Source: Cellulomonas sp. SG140 | GTDB lineage: Bacteria; Actinomycetota; Actinomycetes; Actinomycetales; Cellulomonadaceae | Direction of reading: 5' to 3' | NCBI RefSeq assembly: GCF_025770785.1 | Contig: NZ_JANZLA010000002.1 | Span: 498,553 to 562,552 of the forward strand | Length of the DNA: 64,000 bases | Shown: in pieces, positions 44,164-51,635 of the stretch | How positions within the stretch are numbered: position 1 is the stretch's first letter | Layout of the letters: the number at the start of each line of letters is the position of its first letter | Notes under the pieces: model-generated | Database searches by the model: none | What the model was told of the DNA's origin: nothing | What the model saw: only the letters and a program-made list of their open reading frames with translations | Position numbers and translations under genes: made by a program

Positions 44164-44468
44164 CGCAGGACCAGCAGCTGTCCACGACGCTCACGTGCCC
44201 CAAGTGCGGCTCGGACATGCGCCCGTACGAGCGCAATGGGGTGCTCATCGATCAGTGCACCGGCTGCCGGGGCATCTTCCTGGACAGGGGCGAGCTCGAA
44301 CGCCTCACCGAGGCTGAGAGCGCGTACTACGGCTCGTCCCGTTCCGCCGTCCCGCAGGCCCCCGAGCGGCGCGAGTACGAGGACCATGGCCGTGAAGAGC
44401 ACAAGAGCGGACACGGGTACGAGCGCAAGCGTCGCCCGGGCGGCTTCCTCGGCGAGCTGTTCGACTGA
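44160..44468 (+). CDS. Small TFIIB-type zinc-ribbon protein
   Basis: 102 residues. A single zinc ribbon is clear: TCPKCGSDM...and DQCTGCRGIFLDRGELERL, the four Cys of the zf-TFIIB family. The C-terminal half is charged and His-rich (EDHGREEHKSGHGYERKRR) and may bind metal. Location between an ArsR sensor and a CDF exporter suggests zinc or nickel handling. ATG 44160 overlaps the ArsR stop by 4 nt. Confidence 0.75.
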   Translation: MTQDQQLSTTLTCPKCGSDMRPYERNGVLIDQCTGCRGIFLDRGELERLTEAESAYYGSSRSAVPQAPERREYEDHGREEHKSGHGYERKRRPGGFLGELFD

Positions 44469-44475
44469 CGATCCG

Positions 44476-45438
44476 ATGACAACCGACCACAACACGGACA
44501 ACGGCCCATGCGATGACAGCACTTCGCACGCCAGCGTCGATGGTCACGCGCACGGCCCGAGGATCGGCAGCGCGGGCTCCCGACACCAGCGGCCACTGGC
44601 CATCGCCTTCGCCCTGACCGCGAGTTACGCGATCGTGGAGGTCGTCGCCGGCCTCACCACAGGGTCGCTCGCTCTGATCAGCGACGCCGCCCACATGGGG
44701 ACCGACGTCCTCGGGCTCGGTATGGCGTTGGCCGCGATCCAGCTGGCGAAGCGCCCGGCGGCAGGTGGGCGGACCTACGGCACCTACCGGCTCGAGGTCC
44801 TTGCCGCTGTGATCAATGGGCTGTTGTTGTTCGGGGTCGGGTTCTACGTGCTCTACGAAGCAGTGCAGCGCTTCCGGAACCCACCCGAGGTCGCCGGGAT
44901 GCCGATGCTGGTGGTCGCCTCTATCGGCCTGGTCGTCAACATCATCTCCTTCCGGCTGCTGACAGCGGGGTCCAAGGAGAGCCTGAACCTCAAGGGCGCC
45001 CACCTTGAGGTGCTGTCGGACATGCTCGGCTCCGTCGGGGTCATCGTCGGCGCGATCATCATCACCGTGACCGGGTTCCGGTACGTCGACGCGATCGTCG
45101 CGGTGGGGATAGGGCTGCTGATCCTGCCCCGCACCTGGAACCTGATGCGCCAGGCTCTGCGGATCCTCATGGAGGTCGCGCCCCCCGGCATCGACATCAT
45201 CGCCGCTACCGCTGAGCTCGCCGCCCTGCCTGGGGTCCGGGAGGTCCACGACCTGCACATCTGGACGCTGACCAGCGGGATGGAGGCCGCGACCGTGCAC
45301 ATCGTGGTCGACGACGACGCCACCTGGCACCGCGTGCTGGACCAGACACGTCGGATCCTCACCGAGAAATACGCGGTCACTCACCCCACCATCCAGCTCG
45401 AGCCCGCAGACCACGTCGAAGCACCCGTCGGCTTCTGA
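44476..45438 (+). CDS. Cation diffusion facilitator metal exporter (CzcD-like)
   Basis: 320 residues, six membrane helices. The zinc-site motifs are DAAHMGTD in TM2 and AHLEVLSD in TM5; a short His/Asp-rich N-terminus (HASVDGHAHG) may bind metal. The C-terminal cytoplasmic domain has VREVHDLHIWTLT. CDF proteins export Zn, Co, Cd or Fe by proton exchange. ATG 44476 lies 7 nt after the zinc-ribbon stop. Confidence 0.9.
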   Translation: MTTDHNTDNGPCDDSTSHASVDGHAHGPRIGSAGSRHQRPLAIAFALTASYAIVEVVAGLTTGSLALISDAAHMGTDVLGLGMALAAIQLAKRPAAGGRTYGTYRLEVLAAVINGLLLFGVGFYVLYEAVQRFRNPPEVAGMPMLVVASIGLVVNIISFRLLTAGSKESLNLKGAHLEVLSDMLGSVGVIVGAIIITVTGFRYVDAIVAVGIGLLILPRTWNLMRQALRILMEVAPPGIDIIAATAELAALPGVREVHDLHIWTLTSGMEAATVHIVVDDDATWHRVLDQTRRILTEKYAVTHPTIQLEPADHVEAPVGF

Positions 45439-45635
45439 CCAGCGCGCGGAGACGATCCCCGACACGGTGCGCACTGGCGCTGCCACTGCACACCAGGGAA
45501 TCGAGCTGAAACTCGGCACGGCGTCGTTCTCGTGCCCGGTCGAAGCCGGAGCCTCGCGGGCACTGGGCACCGGTACTCGCGCAGGGCTGAGAGGGACCGG
45601 CCCGCCGGCGAAACTGGCGCACCGCGAGACTGCGC

Positions 45636-45647
45636 TATTATCGCCGC
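45636..45647 (+). promoter_or_regulatory. Leaderless promoter of cmtR
   Basis: TATTAT at 45636-45641, an excellent -10 box, is followed by exactly 6 nt and ATG 45648. No ribosome site is present. Transcription should start at the A of the start codon. Confidence 0.55.
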
Positions 45648-46085
45648 ATGCCGATGCTGAGCGACGGATCCCCACCCAGTCCTCCGACGCCTCCTGCGGG
45701 CGGAGTGCTGGCGCTGGCACCGGCTGCTGCGTTGTTCCGTTCGCTGTCCGACCCGACGCGTCTGGCTGTGCTGCAGCATCTGGCCAACGGTGAGCATCGG
45801 GTGCGGGACTTGACCGAGCACATCGGTCTGGCGCAGAGCACGGTGAGCGCGCACCTGGCATGTCTGAAGGAGTGTGGTCTGGTCGACTCGCGTCCTCAGG
45901 GTCGGGCCTCGATGTTCTTCCTGACGACGGGCCCCGAGCTTCTTGCGGTCCTCGCGGCGGCTGAGCGGTTGCTGGACGCGACCGGGCACGCGGTCGAGCT
46001 GTGCCCCACTTACGGCCTGGGCCAGACGGTCGGCCAGACCTCGCTGTCCACGAACACATCGACACACGAGGAGACCACCCGGTGA
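45648..46085 (+). CDS. cmtR: CmtR-type ArsR-family sensor of cadmium and lead
   Basis: 145 residues. The three metal-binding Cys of M. tuberculosis CmtR (57, 61, 102) are matched by Cys72 and Cys76 (ACLKECG) and Cys119 (ELCPTYG), with similar spacing (4 and 43 residues versus 4 and 41). The winged helix is RVRDLTEHIGLAQSTVSAHL. It should repress the P-type ATPase gene it overlaps by 4 nt, and be released by Cd or Pb. N-terminus is extended by about 15 Pro/Ser-rich residues. Confidence 0.87.
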   Translation: MPMLSDGSPPSPPTPPAGGVLALAPAAALFRSLSDPTRLAVLQHLANGEHRVRDLTEHIGLAQSTVSAHLACLKECGLVDSRPQGRASMFFLTTGPELLAVLAAAERLLDATGHAVELCPTYGLGQTVGQTSLSTNTSTHEETTR

Positions 46086-48040
46086 GCGACGCCTGTTGTG
46101 CCGATCGGACCACCGCCGATGAGATCGATGGTGACGATGATGACGACGTCACCAGCATCTGGGGTGTCAGCGAGATCCGTGCCGGTCTGGTCGCGGGCAC
46201 GCTGCTGTTGGCCGCGTTCCTGCTCGGGCTGAGCGGTCAGGACGGGTGGGCGCTGGGACTCAATATCGGCGCTCTGGTGGTCGGGGCGAGCACCTTCGTG
46301 CCCGAGACCCTGAAGAAGCTCTCCCGGGGCAAGATCGGCGTCGGCACCCTGATGACGATCGCCGCCGTCGGGGCTGTGATCCTCGGTGAGTTCGCCGAGG
46401 CCGCCACGCTCGCCTTCCTCTACTCCTTGAGTGAGGGCCTGGAGGAATACTCCCTGGCCAAGACCCGCGGTGGGCTGCGGGCCCTGCTGTCCCTGGTGCC
46501 CGACACGGCCACGGTTCGACGCGCCGGAGTCGAGCAGGTGATCGACCCGGCCGACCTGGTCGTCGGCGACACCATGCTGGTGCTGCCCGGGGAACGGCTC
46601 GCCACCGACGGCACCATCCGTGCCGGGCGCACGACCCTGGACGTCTCGGCCATCACCGGAGAGTCCATCCCCGTGGAGGCGGGCACCGGCACCGAGGTGT
46701 ACGCGGGATCCATCAACGGCACCGGAGCGCTCGAGGTCGAGGTCACCGCCACCTCCGAGAACAACTCGCTCGCCCGCATCGTGCACATCGTCGAGACCGA
46801 GCAGTCCCGCAAGGGCACGACCCAGCGCCTCGCCGACCAGGTCGCCAAGCCCCTCGTGCCCGCGATCATGATCGTCGCCACCCTCATCGCGGTCGTCGGC
46901 TCCCTGCTCGGGGACCCGGGACTATGGATCCAGCGGGCGCTGGTCGTGCTGGTCGCCGCGTCCCCGTGCGCCCTTGCCATCTCCGTGCCGGTCTCGGTCG
47001 TCTCCGCCGTCGGGGCCGCCAGTCGATTCGGTGTCCTGATCAAGGGTGGCGCCGCCCTGGAAGCGCTCGGCGCCATCCGCTCGATCGCCCTGGACAAGAC
47101 CGGCACCCTGACAGCCAACGCCCCCACCGTCGTCGCCGTCGCCACCACTTCGGGCCACACCCGCGAGCAGGTCCTCGCCGTCGCGGCCGCCCTGGAGGCG
47201 CGCAGCGAGCACCCCCTAGCCCGAGCGATCCTCGCGGCGGTCGACACCGTGCCCGACGCCGCCGACGTCCAGGCGATCCCTGGCGCCGGGCTGACCGGCA
47301 CCGTCGAGGGTCGGGCCGCGCGGCTGGGCCGCCCCGGCTGGATCACCGCCGGGGACCTGGCCGACCAGGTGCAGCAGATGCAGGAAGCCGGTGCCACCGC
47401 CGTTCTGGTCGAGGACGACGGGCAGGTCATCGGCGCGATCGGCGCCCGCGACGAGCTGCGACCCGAAGCGCACGCAGTCGTCGCCGAGCTGCACCGCCAG
47501 GGCTACACCGTCACCATGCTCACCGGCGACAACACCGCCACCGCCCACGCCGTGGCCGCCCAGGCCGGCATCAGCGACGTCCACGCCGAGCTGCGCCCCG
47601 AGGACAAGTCCACCCTGGTCGCCGCACTGCGCACGAAGGCGCCCACAGCGATGGTCGGCGACGGCGTCAACGACGCCCCCGCCCTGGCCACCGCCGACCT
47701 CGGCATCGCGATGGGCGCCATGGGATCCGACGTCGCACTGGAGACCGCCGACGTCGCCCTGATGGGCACGGACCTGCGCGCCCTGCCTCAGGCATTCGCC
47801 CACGCCCGACGGGCCCGGCGCATCATGCTGCAGAACGTCGGCCTGTCGCTCACGCTAATCGCGATCCTGATCCCGCTGGCTGTCGCCGGCGTGCTCGGGC
47901 TGGCCGCCGTCGTCCTGATCCACGAGCTCGCCGAGGTCGTCGTCATCGCCAACGGTGTGCGCGCCGGACGCGCCACGAAGCTGCACACCACCAGTCCCGT
48001 GACCAGCACATCCAGTCCGCAGCGGGCCATGGCCAGGTAG
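46082..48040 (+). CDS. P1B-type heavy-metal-translocating ATPase (CadA/CtpG-like)
   Basis: 652 residues from GTG 46082. P-type motifs: TGES in the actuator loop, DKTGTLT phosphorylation site, TGDN and [10 protein letters not shown]. The transmembrane metal motif is SPC (in [11 protein letters not shown]), with H-E-L-A-E in the last helices, placing it in the P1B-4 group for Co, Zn or Cd. The N-terminal tail is short, with C-C and an Asp stretch ([20 protein letters not shown]) instead of a full HMA domain. Export of the metal sensed by the upstream CmtR protein is likely. Start overlaps cmtR by 4 nt. Confidence 0.9.
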   Translation: MSDACCADRTTADEIDGDDDDDVTSIWGVSEIRAGLVAGTLLLAAFLLGLSGQDGWALGLNIGALVVGASTFVPETLKKLSRGKIGVGTLMTIAAVGAVILGEFAEAATLAFLYSLSEGLEEYSLAKTRGGLRALLSLVPDTATVRRAGVEQVIDPADLVVGDTMLVLPGERLATDGTIRAGRTTLDVSAITGESIPVEAGTGTEVYAGSINGTGALEVEVTATSENNSLARIVHIVETEQSRKGTTQRLADQVAKPLVPAIMIVATLIAVVGSLLGDPGLWIQRALVVLVAASPCALAISVPVSVVSAVGAASRFGVLIKGGAALEALGAIRSIALDKTGTLTANAPTVVAVATTSGHTREQVLAVAAALEARSEHPLARAILAAVDTVPDAADVQAIPGAGLTGTVEGRAARLGRPGWITAGDLADQVQQMQEAGATAVLVEDDGQVIGAIGARDELRPEAHAVVAELHRQGYTVTMLTGDNTATAHAVAAQAGISDVHAELRPEDKSTLVAALRTKAPTAMVGDGVNDAPALATADLGIAMGAMGSDVALETADVALMGTDLRALPQAFAHARRARRIMLQNVGLSLTLIAILIPLAVAGVLGLAAVVLIHELAEVVVIANGVRAGRATKLHTTSPVTSTSSPQRAMAR

Positions 48041-48071
48041 AAGCTGCCCAGCGCCGGCCCGTTGCCCGGCC

Positions 48072-48084
48072 TAGGCTCGCGGAC
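48072..48084 (+). promoter_or_regulatory. Leaderless -10 box TAGGCT before ynfA
   Basis: TAGGCT (48072-48077) is 7 nt before ATG 48085, suggesting a leaderless message for the small membrane protein. Confidence 0.4.
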
Positions 48085-48420
48085 ATGCTGATCGCCAGGT
48101 CCGTCGCCCTGTTCGTCCTGGCCGCTATCGCTGAGATCGGTGGCGCGTGGCTCGTGTGGCAGGGAGTGCGTGAGCACCGCGGCCTGCTGTGGGTAGGAGC
48201 CGGGGTGATCGCGCTCGGCCTCTACGGCCTTGTGGCGACGCTGCAGGTCGACGCCAACTTCGGCCGCATCCTGGCCGCCTACGGCGGCGTGTTCGTCGCC
48301 GGGTCACTGACCTGGGGAATGGTGGTCGACGGATTTCGGCCCGACCGCTACGACATCATCGGCGCGGCTCTCTGCCTCGTGGGTGTCGCCGTGATCATGT
48401 ACGCCCCCCGCGGGGCCTGA
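48085..48420 (+). CDS. YnfA/UPF0060-family small membrane protein
   Basis: 111 residues with four membrane helices and the family segments [19 protein letters not shown] and [28 protein letters not shown] ending with [21 protein letters not shown]. YnfA resembles small multidrug exporters of the EmrE fold. Located 44 nt behind the ATPase gene in the resistance cargo, it may export cations or drugs. Supported start is the leaderless ATG 48085. Confidence 0.85.
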   Translation: MLIARSVALFVLAAIAEIGGAWLVWQGVREHRGLLWVGAGVIALGLYGLVATLQVDANFGRILAAYGGVFVAGSLTWGMVVDGFRPDRYDIIGAALCLVGVAVIMYAPRGA

Positions 48421-48561
48421 CCGTCTCTCGCACCAATCGCCGACAGGGTGGGACTCAGTCGCCCGCTTCATCGCCGAACCCGACGCTGGCCGAAGCGACC
48501 CCCGCGCGCTCGACCCCAGATACGCAATCTGCTCCTGCAGAACAGTTCGTCTTGCTCCACA

Positions 48562-48951
48562 TCACAGGTACCGGCAGACCTGATCGGGAGGGCAGGTTTC
48601 CGGTTCGGCGTCTGCTGCTTGGTCACGTAGCTGGGCGAGGGTGTCGCGAAGTGCGACCAGTTGGGCGATCTGGGTGTCCAGGTTGGTGAGCCGTTCGTCG
48701 AGCCGGTCGCGGACGTGTTCGCAGGGCGGCATGCCGCTGTCCCGGATGCCGAGGATCTGCCGGATCTGGGCGAGGGTCAGGCCGGCTGCTTGGCCGCGGC
48801 GGATGAAGTCGAGCCGCCCAAGGGACTCGGGCGTGTAGTCCCGGTAGCCGGAGGCGGTGCGCTCGGCGTGCGGGAGGAGTCCCTGGTCTTCATAGAACCG
48901 GAGCGTCTTGGTCGTGGTGCCGGTTGCGTGAGCGAGCTCACCGATCCGCAT
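48562..48951 (-). CDS. merR: MerR-family metal-responsive regulator
   Basis: 129 residues with a MerR winged helix (MRIGELAHATGTTTKTLRFY), dimerisation coiled coil (about 80-118) and three Cys at 77 (MPPCEHV), 120 and 126 (ETCPPDQVCRYL). Tn501 MerR uses Cys82, 117 and 126 for mercury; spacing here differs slightly (6 rather than 9 between the last two), so other metals such as Cu, Zn or Cd are also possible. Divergent merA and the operator between them favour mercury. Convergent to ynfA. Confidence 0.82.
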   Translation of the reverse strand: MRIGELAHATGTTTKTLRFYEDQGLLPHAERTASGYRDYTPESLGRLDFIRRGQAAGLTLAQIRQILGIRDSGMPPCEHVRDRLDERLTNLDTQIAQLVALRDTLAQLRDQAADAEPETCPPDQVCRYL

Positions 48952-48973
48952 TGACTTTGTCCCCTCATCGCGC

Positions 48974-49005
48974 TTGACCTTCCACTGAACTGGAAGGTCC
49001 AGTAT
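48974..49005 (+). promoter_or_regulatory. MerR-type promoter/operator of merA
   Basis: -35 TTGACC (48974-48979), 20-nt spacer and -10 CAGTAT (49000-49005). Inside the spacer GACCTTCCA and TGGAAGGTC form a perfect 9-bp dyad with a 6-nt centre (48976-48999). The over-long spacer with a dyad is the hallmark of MerR-activated promoters, where the regulator untwists DNA. Confidence 0.75.
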
Positions 49006-49049
49006 GGCTCCCGTCCACGCATCGACCCAAGTCCAGGGAAGGCATCATC

Positions 49050-50489
49050 ATGGGGAACTCGCAGGTCGATCTCGCGATCGTGGGCTCGGGTGGTGCGGCG
49101 TTCTCCGCCGCGATCCACGCCACCAAGCTGGGCAAGTCGGTGGTGATGGTCGAACGGTCGACGGTCGGCGGCACGTGCGTGAACACCGGTTGCGTTCCCT
49201 CGAAGGCGTTGATCGCGGCGGCCGAGGCGCGGCACGGCGCGCTGGACGCTGATCGCTTCCCGGGCATCGCCGCTTCAGCGGGTCCGGTGGATATGCCTGG
49301 ACTGATCGCCGGCAAGCAGGCGCTGGTTGAGGCCATGCGCGACCAGAAGTACGTCGACCTGATCGCGTCCTACGGGTGGCAGCTCCTGCAGGGGGAGGCG
49401 ACGTTCGCCGGCACCCGCGAGGCGCCGGTACTGCGAGTCGCTCGGCCCGATGGAACAACCGACGTAGTCCAGGCCGACCACTATCTGGTGGCGACTGGGT
49501 CGCGGCCGTGGGTCCCACCGATCGACGGTCTCGGTCCCGACGGTGCCGGCTATCTGACATCCACGACAGCGATGGAGCTGGGTGAGGTGCCTGAGTCGCT
49601 GCTCGTGCTTGGCGGCGGGTACGTCGCGCTGGAGCAGGCGCAGCTGTTCGCCCGGCTCGGATCGAAGGTGACGATGCTGGTCCGATCGCGGCTGGCCTCG
49701 CGTGAGGAACCGGAGGCGTCCAGTGCGCTCATGGCCGTGTTCGGCGACGAGGGGATCAGGGTGGTTCGCCGTGCCGCGGTCACCGCTGTCCGCCGGGATG
49801 ACGCGACCGATGAGATCGTCGTCACCGCCACCGTTTCGGGTGGGGCGCAGGAGTTCCGGGCATCGAAGCTACTGGTCGCGATGGGCCGTCGCCCGGTCAC
49901 CGAGGGCCTGAGTCTCGCGGCGGTCGACGTCAAGACCGGCGACGCGGGAGAGGTCGTGGTGGATGACGGATTGGCCAGCTCCAACCCGCGGATCTGGGCG
50001 GCTGGGGACGTCACCGGGCACCGGGAGTTCGTGTACGTCGCGGCGGCACACGGCACGCTGGTGGTTGACAACGCCTTCGCTGGCGCCGGCCGGGCGGTCG
50101 ACTATCGGCACCTGCCTAGGGTGACGTTCACCAGTCCGGCGCTCGGCGCGGTGGGCATGACCGAGCGAGAGGTGGTCGCCGCCGGCATCGAGTGCGAGTG
50201 CCGCGTCCTGCCGTTGGAGTACGTGCCCCGGGCACTGGTCAACCGCGACATCCGCGGCTTCATCAAGGTCGTCGCCGACGCCCGCACCGGGGCGATCCTC
50301 GGCCTGACCGCGGTCGCCAAAGACGCCGGTGAGCTCGCCGCGGCCGGCGTCTACCTGCTGGCGGCAGGCATGACTGTCGACCAGGTCGCCCGCCAGTGGG
50401 CCCCGTACCTGACCATGGCCGAGGGCATCAAGATCGCCTGCCAGTCCTTCACCACCGACGTCTCCCAGCTCTCCTGCTGCGCCTCGTGA
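49050..50489 (+). CDS. merA: Mercuric reductase
   Basis: 479 residues without the N-terminal HMA domain seen in Tn501 MerA. FAD motif LAIVGSGGAAFSAAI (8-22), redox-active GGTCVNTGCVPSK (Cys43, Cys48), NADPH motif LVLGGGYVALEQAQ and C-terminal vicinal Cys476-Cys477 (LSCCAS) are all present. It reduces Hg(II) to volatile Hg(0) with NADPH in the cytoplasm. The start is preceded by GGAAGG. merB follows at 35 nt. Confidence 0.93.
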   Translation: MGNSQVDLAIVGSGGAAFSAAIHATKLGKSVVMVERSTVGGTCVNTGCVPSKALIAAAEARHGALDADRFPGIAASAGPVDMPGLIAGKQALVEAMRDQKYVDLIASYGWQLLQGEATFAGTREAPVLRVARPDGTTDVVQADHYLVATGSRPWVPPIDGLGPDGAGYLTSTTAMELGEVPESLLVLGGGYVALEQAQLFARLGSKVTMLVRSRLASREEPEASSALMAVFGDEGIRVVRRAAVTAVRRDDATDEIVVTATVSGGAQEFRASKLLVAMGRRPVTEGLSLAAVDVKTGDAGEVVVDDGLASSNPRIWAAGDVTGHREFVYVAAAHGTLVVDNAFAGAGRAVDYRHLPRVTFTSPALGAVGMTEREVVAAGIECECRVLPLEYVPRALVNRDIRGFIKVVADARTGAILGLTAVAKDAGELAAAGVYLLAAGMTVDQVARQWAPYLTMAEGIKIACQSFTTDVSQLSCCAS

Positions 50490-50524
50490 ACCCGCACCGA
50501 ACAACAAGAAAAGGAACACCTTCC

Positions 50525-51175
50525 ATGACCTCCGCCCACCATGACCTCGGCGACCGCCTGATCTCCCCGAACACGACCGGGATGGACCCCGCCCTATGGG
50601 TGCCGCTGCTCCGGCTGCTGGCAACCGGAGAACCCGTCGAGCTGGGCAACCTCGCCCAGGCTGCCGGTCGGACGCTCGAGCAGACCCGCCAGGCCCTGGC
50701 CGCGACACCCGAGACCGAATACGACCAGCAGGGCCGCATTATCGGTCAGGGCCTGACCTTGCGACCCACCCGGCACCGGTTCACTCTCGACGGTGACGAG
50801 CTCTACACCTGGTGCGCCCTGGACACCTTGATCTTCCCTGCCCTGCTTGAGAGGTCCGCAACCATCGAGTCCACCTCACCGACCAGTGGCAGCACGATTC
50901 GGGTGACCGCCAACCCGACCGGCGTCACCACGGTCGACCCGGCCACTGCCGTCGTGTCGCTGGTCAACCCCGAGGACCTGTCCTCGATCCGCTCGTCATT
51001 CTGCAACCAGGTCCACTACTTCGCCTCGCCGGCGGACGCCCTCCCGTGGCTCGATGAGCACCCGGACGGCGAAGTGCTCCCGGTTCGTGACGCCTACCGG
51101 CTCGCCGTCGAGATGACCACGACGATGCTCGAACAACTCGCGCCCAGCGACCCTCAGGCCCACGGGTGCTGCTGA
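50525..51175 (+). CDS. merB: Organomercurial lyase
   Basis: 216 residues with catalytic residues Cys97 and Asp100 in YTWCALDTLIFPALL and Cys160 in SSFCNQVHYF, matching Cys96, Asp99 and Cys159 of E. coli R831b MerB. It cleaves C-Hg bonds of organomercurials and passes Hg(II) to MerA. AAAAGGA precedes ATG 50525. Ends with C-C, as in many MerB proteins, which may help transfer. Confidence 0.92.
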   Translation: MTSAHHDLGDRLISPNTTGMDPALWVPLLRLLATGEPVELGNLAQAAGRTLEQTRQALAATPETEYDQQGRIIGQGLTLRPTRHRFTLDGDELYTWCALDTLIFPALLERSATIESTSPTSGSTIRVTANPTGVTTVDPATAVVSLVNPEDLSSIRSSFCNQVHYFASPADALPWLDEHPDGEVLPVRDAYRLAVEMTTTMLEQLAPSDPQAHGCC

Positions 51176-51243
51176 CCAGAGCCGACCCGCAGGACCGAGA
51201 CCACACCAACCACCAGAAGGGGACCTCAGAGGGTCGACGCACA

Positions 51244-51449
51244 AGCCAGAGCCCACCCGCGAGCCCGAGAAGCCCGGCCTCGCTGCTACGCGGGCCCGGA
51301 GTCGTCCTGAGCGCGGTCAGCTTGTGCGCCGGGCCCGCGCTCCTGACACCGGGTGCGGTCGGCGCGCTCGGTGCCTGGTTACCGGGGCCGCCATCGCCCT
51401 GCTCGTGGCCGCGACCGTACGACGCAGGAAGCGCTCTTCCCTAGGCTGA
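51244..51449 (+). pseudogene. Frameshifted small membrane-protein remnant
   Basis: One frame reads GPGVVLSAVSLCAGPALL...GALGAWL, then a shift to another frame reads GAAIALLVAATVRRRKRSSLG and a stop at 51449. Joined, these give a hydrophobic segment with a basic C-terminus like a small membrane transporter tail, perhaps a mercury transporter. The frame break near 51381 suggests decay. Low confidence. Confidence 0.3.
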
Positions 51450-51450
51450 C

Positions 51451-51615
51451 GGCGCCGGGGAGATCATGCTCGCCGCGACCGGCGCGCTCAAGGCCGGCAT
51501 GACGGTCGACGACCTCGCCAACACCTGCGGGCCGTACCTCACGATGGCCGAGAGCCTGCCCCATCGTCGCCGGCCCCCTCGGCAACCAGTGGCACATACC
51601 TCCTGCTGTGCCTGA
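51451..51615 (+). pseudogene. merA 3'-terminal remnant
   Basis: A 54-codon reading frame ending with TGA 51615 matches the C-terminus of mercuric reductase: GEIMLAATGALKAGMTVDDLAN and GPYLTMAES align with GELAAAGVYLLAAGMTVDQVA and APYLTMAEG of the intact MerA, and it ends T-S-C-C-A. The middle (PHRRRPPRQPVAH) is scrambled by a small deletion or shift. It is more similar in position to a distinct second merA than to a recent copy of the intact gene. It marks a partly lost earlier mer operon. Confidence 0.72.
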
Positions 51616-51635
51616 CATGCACCCGTCGGCGCTCG

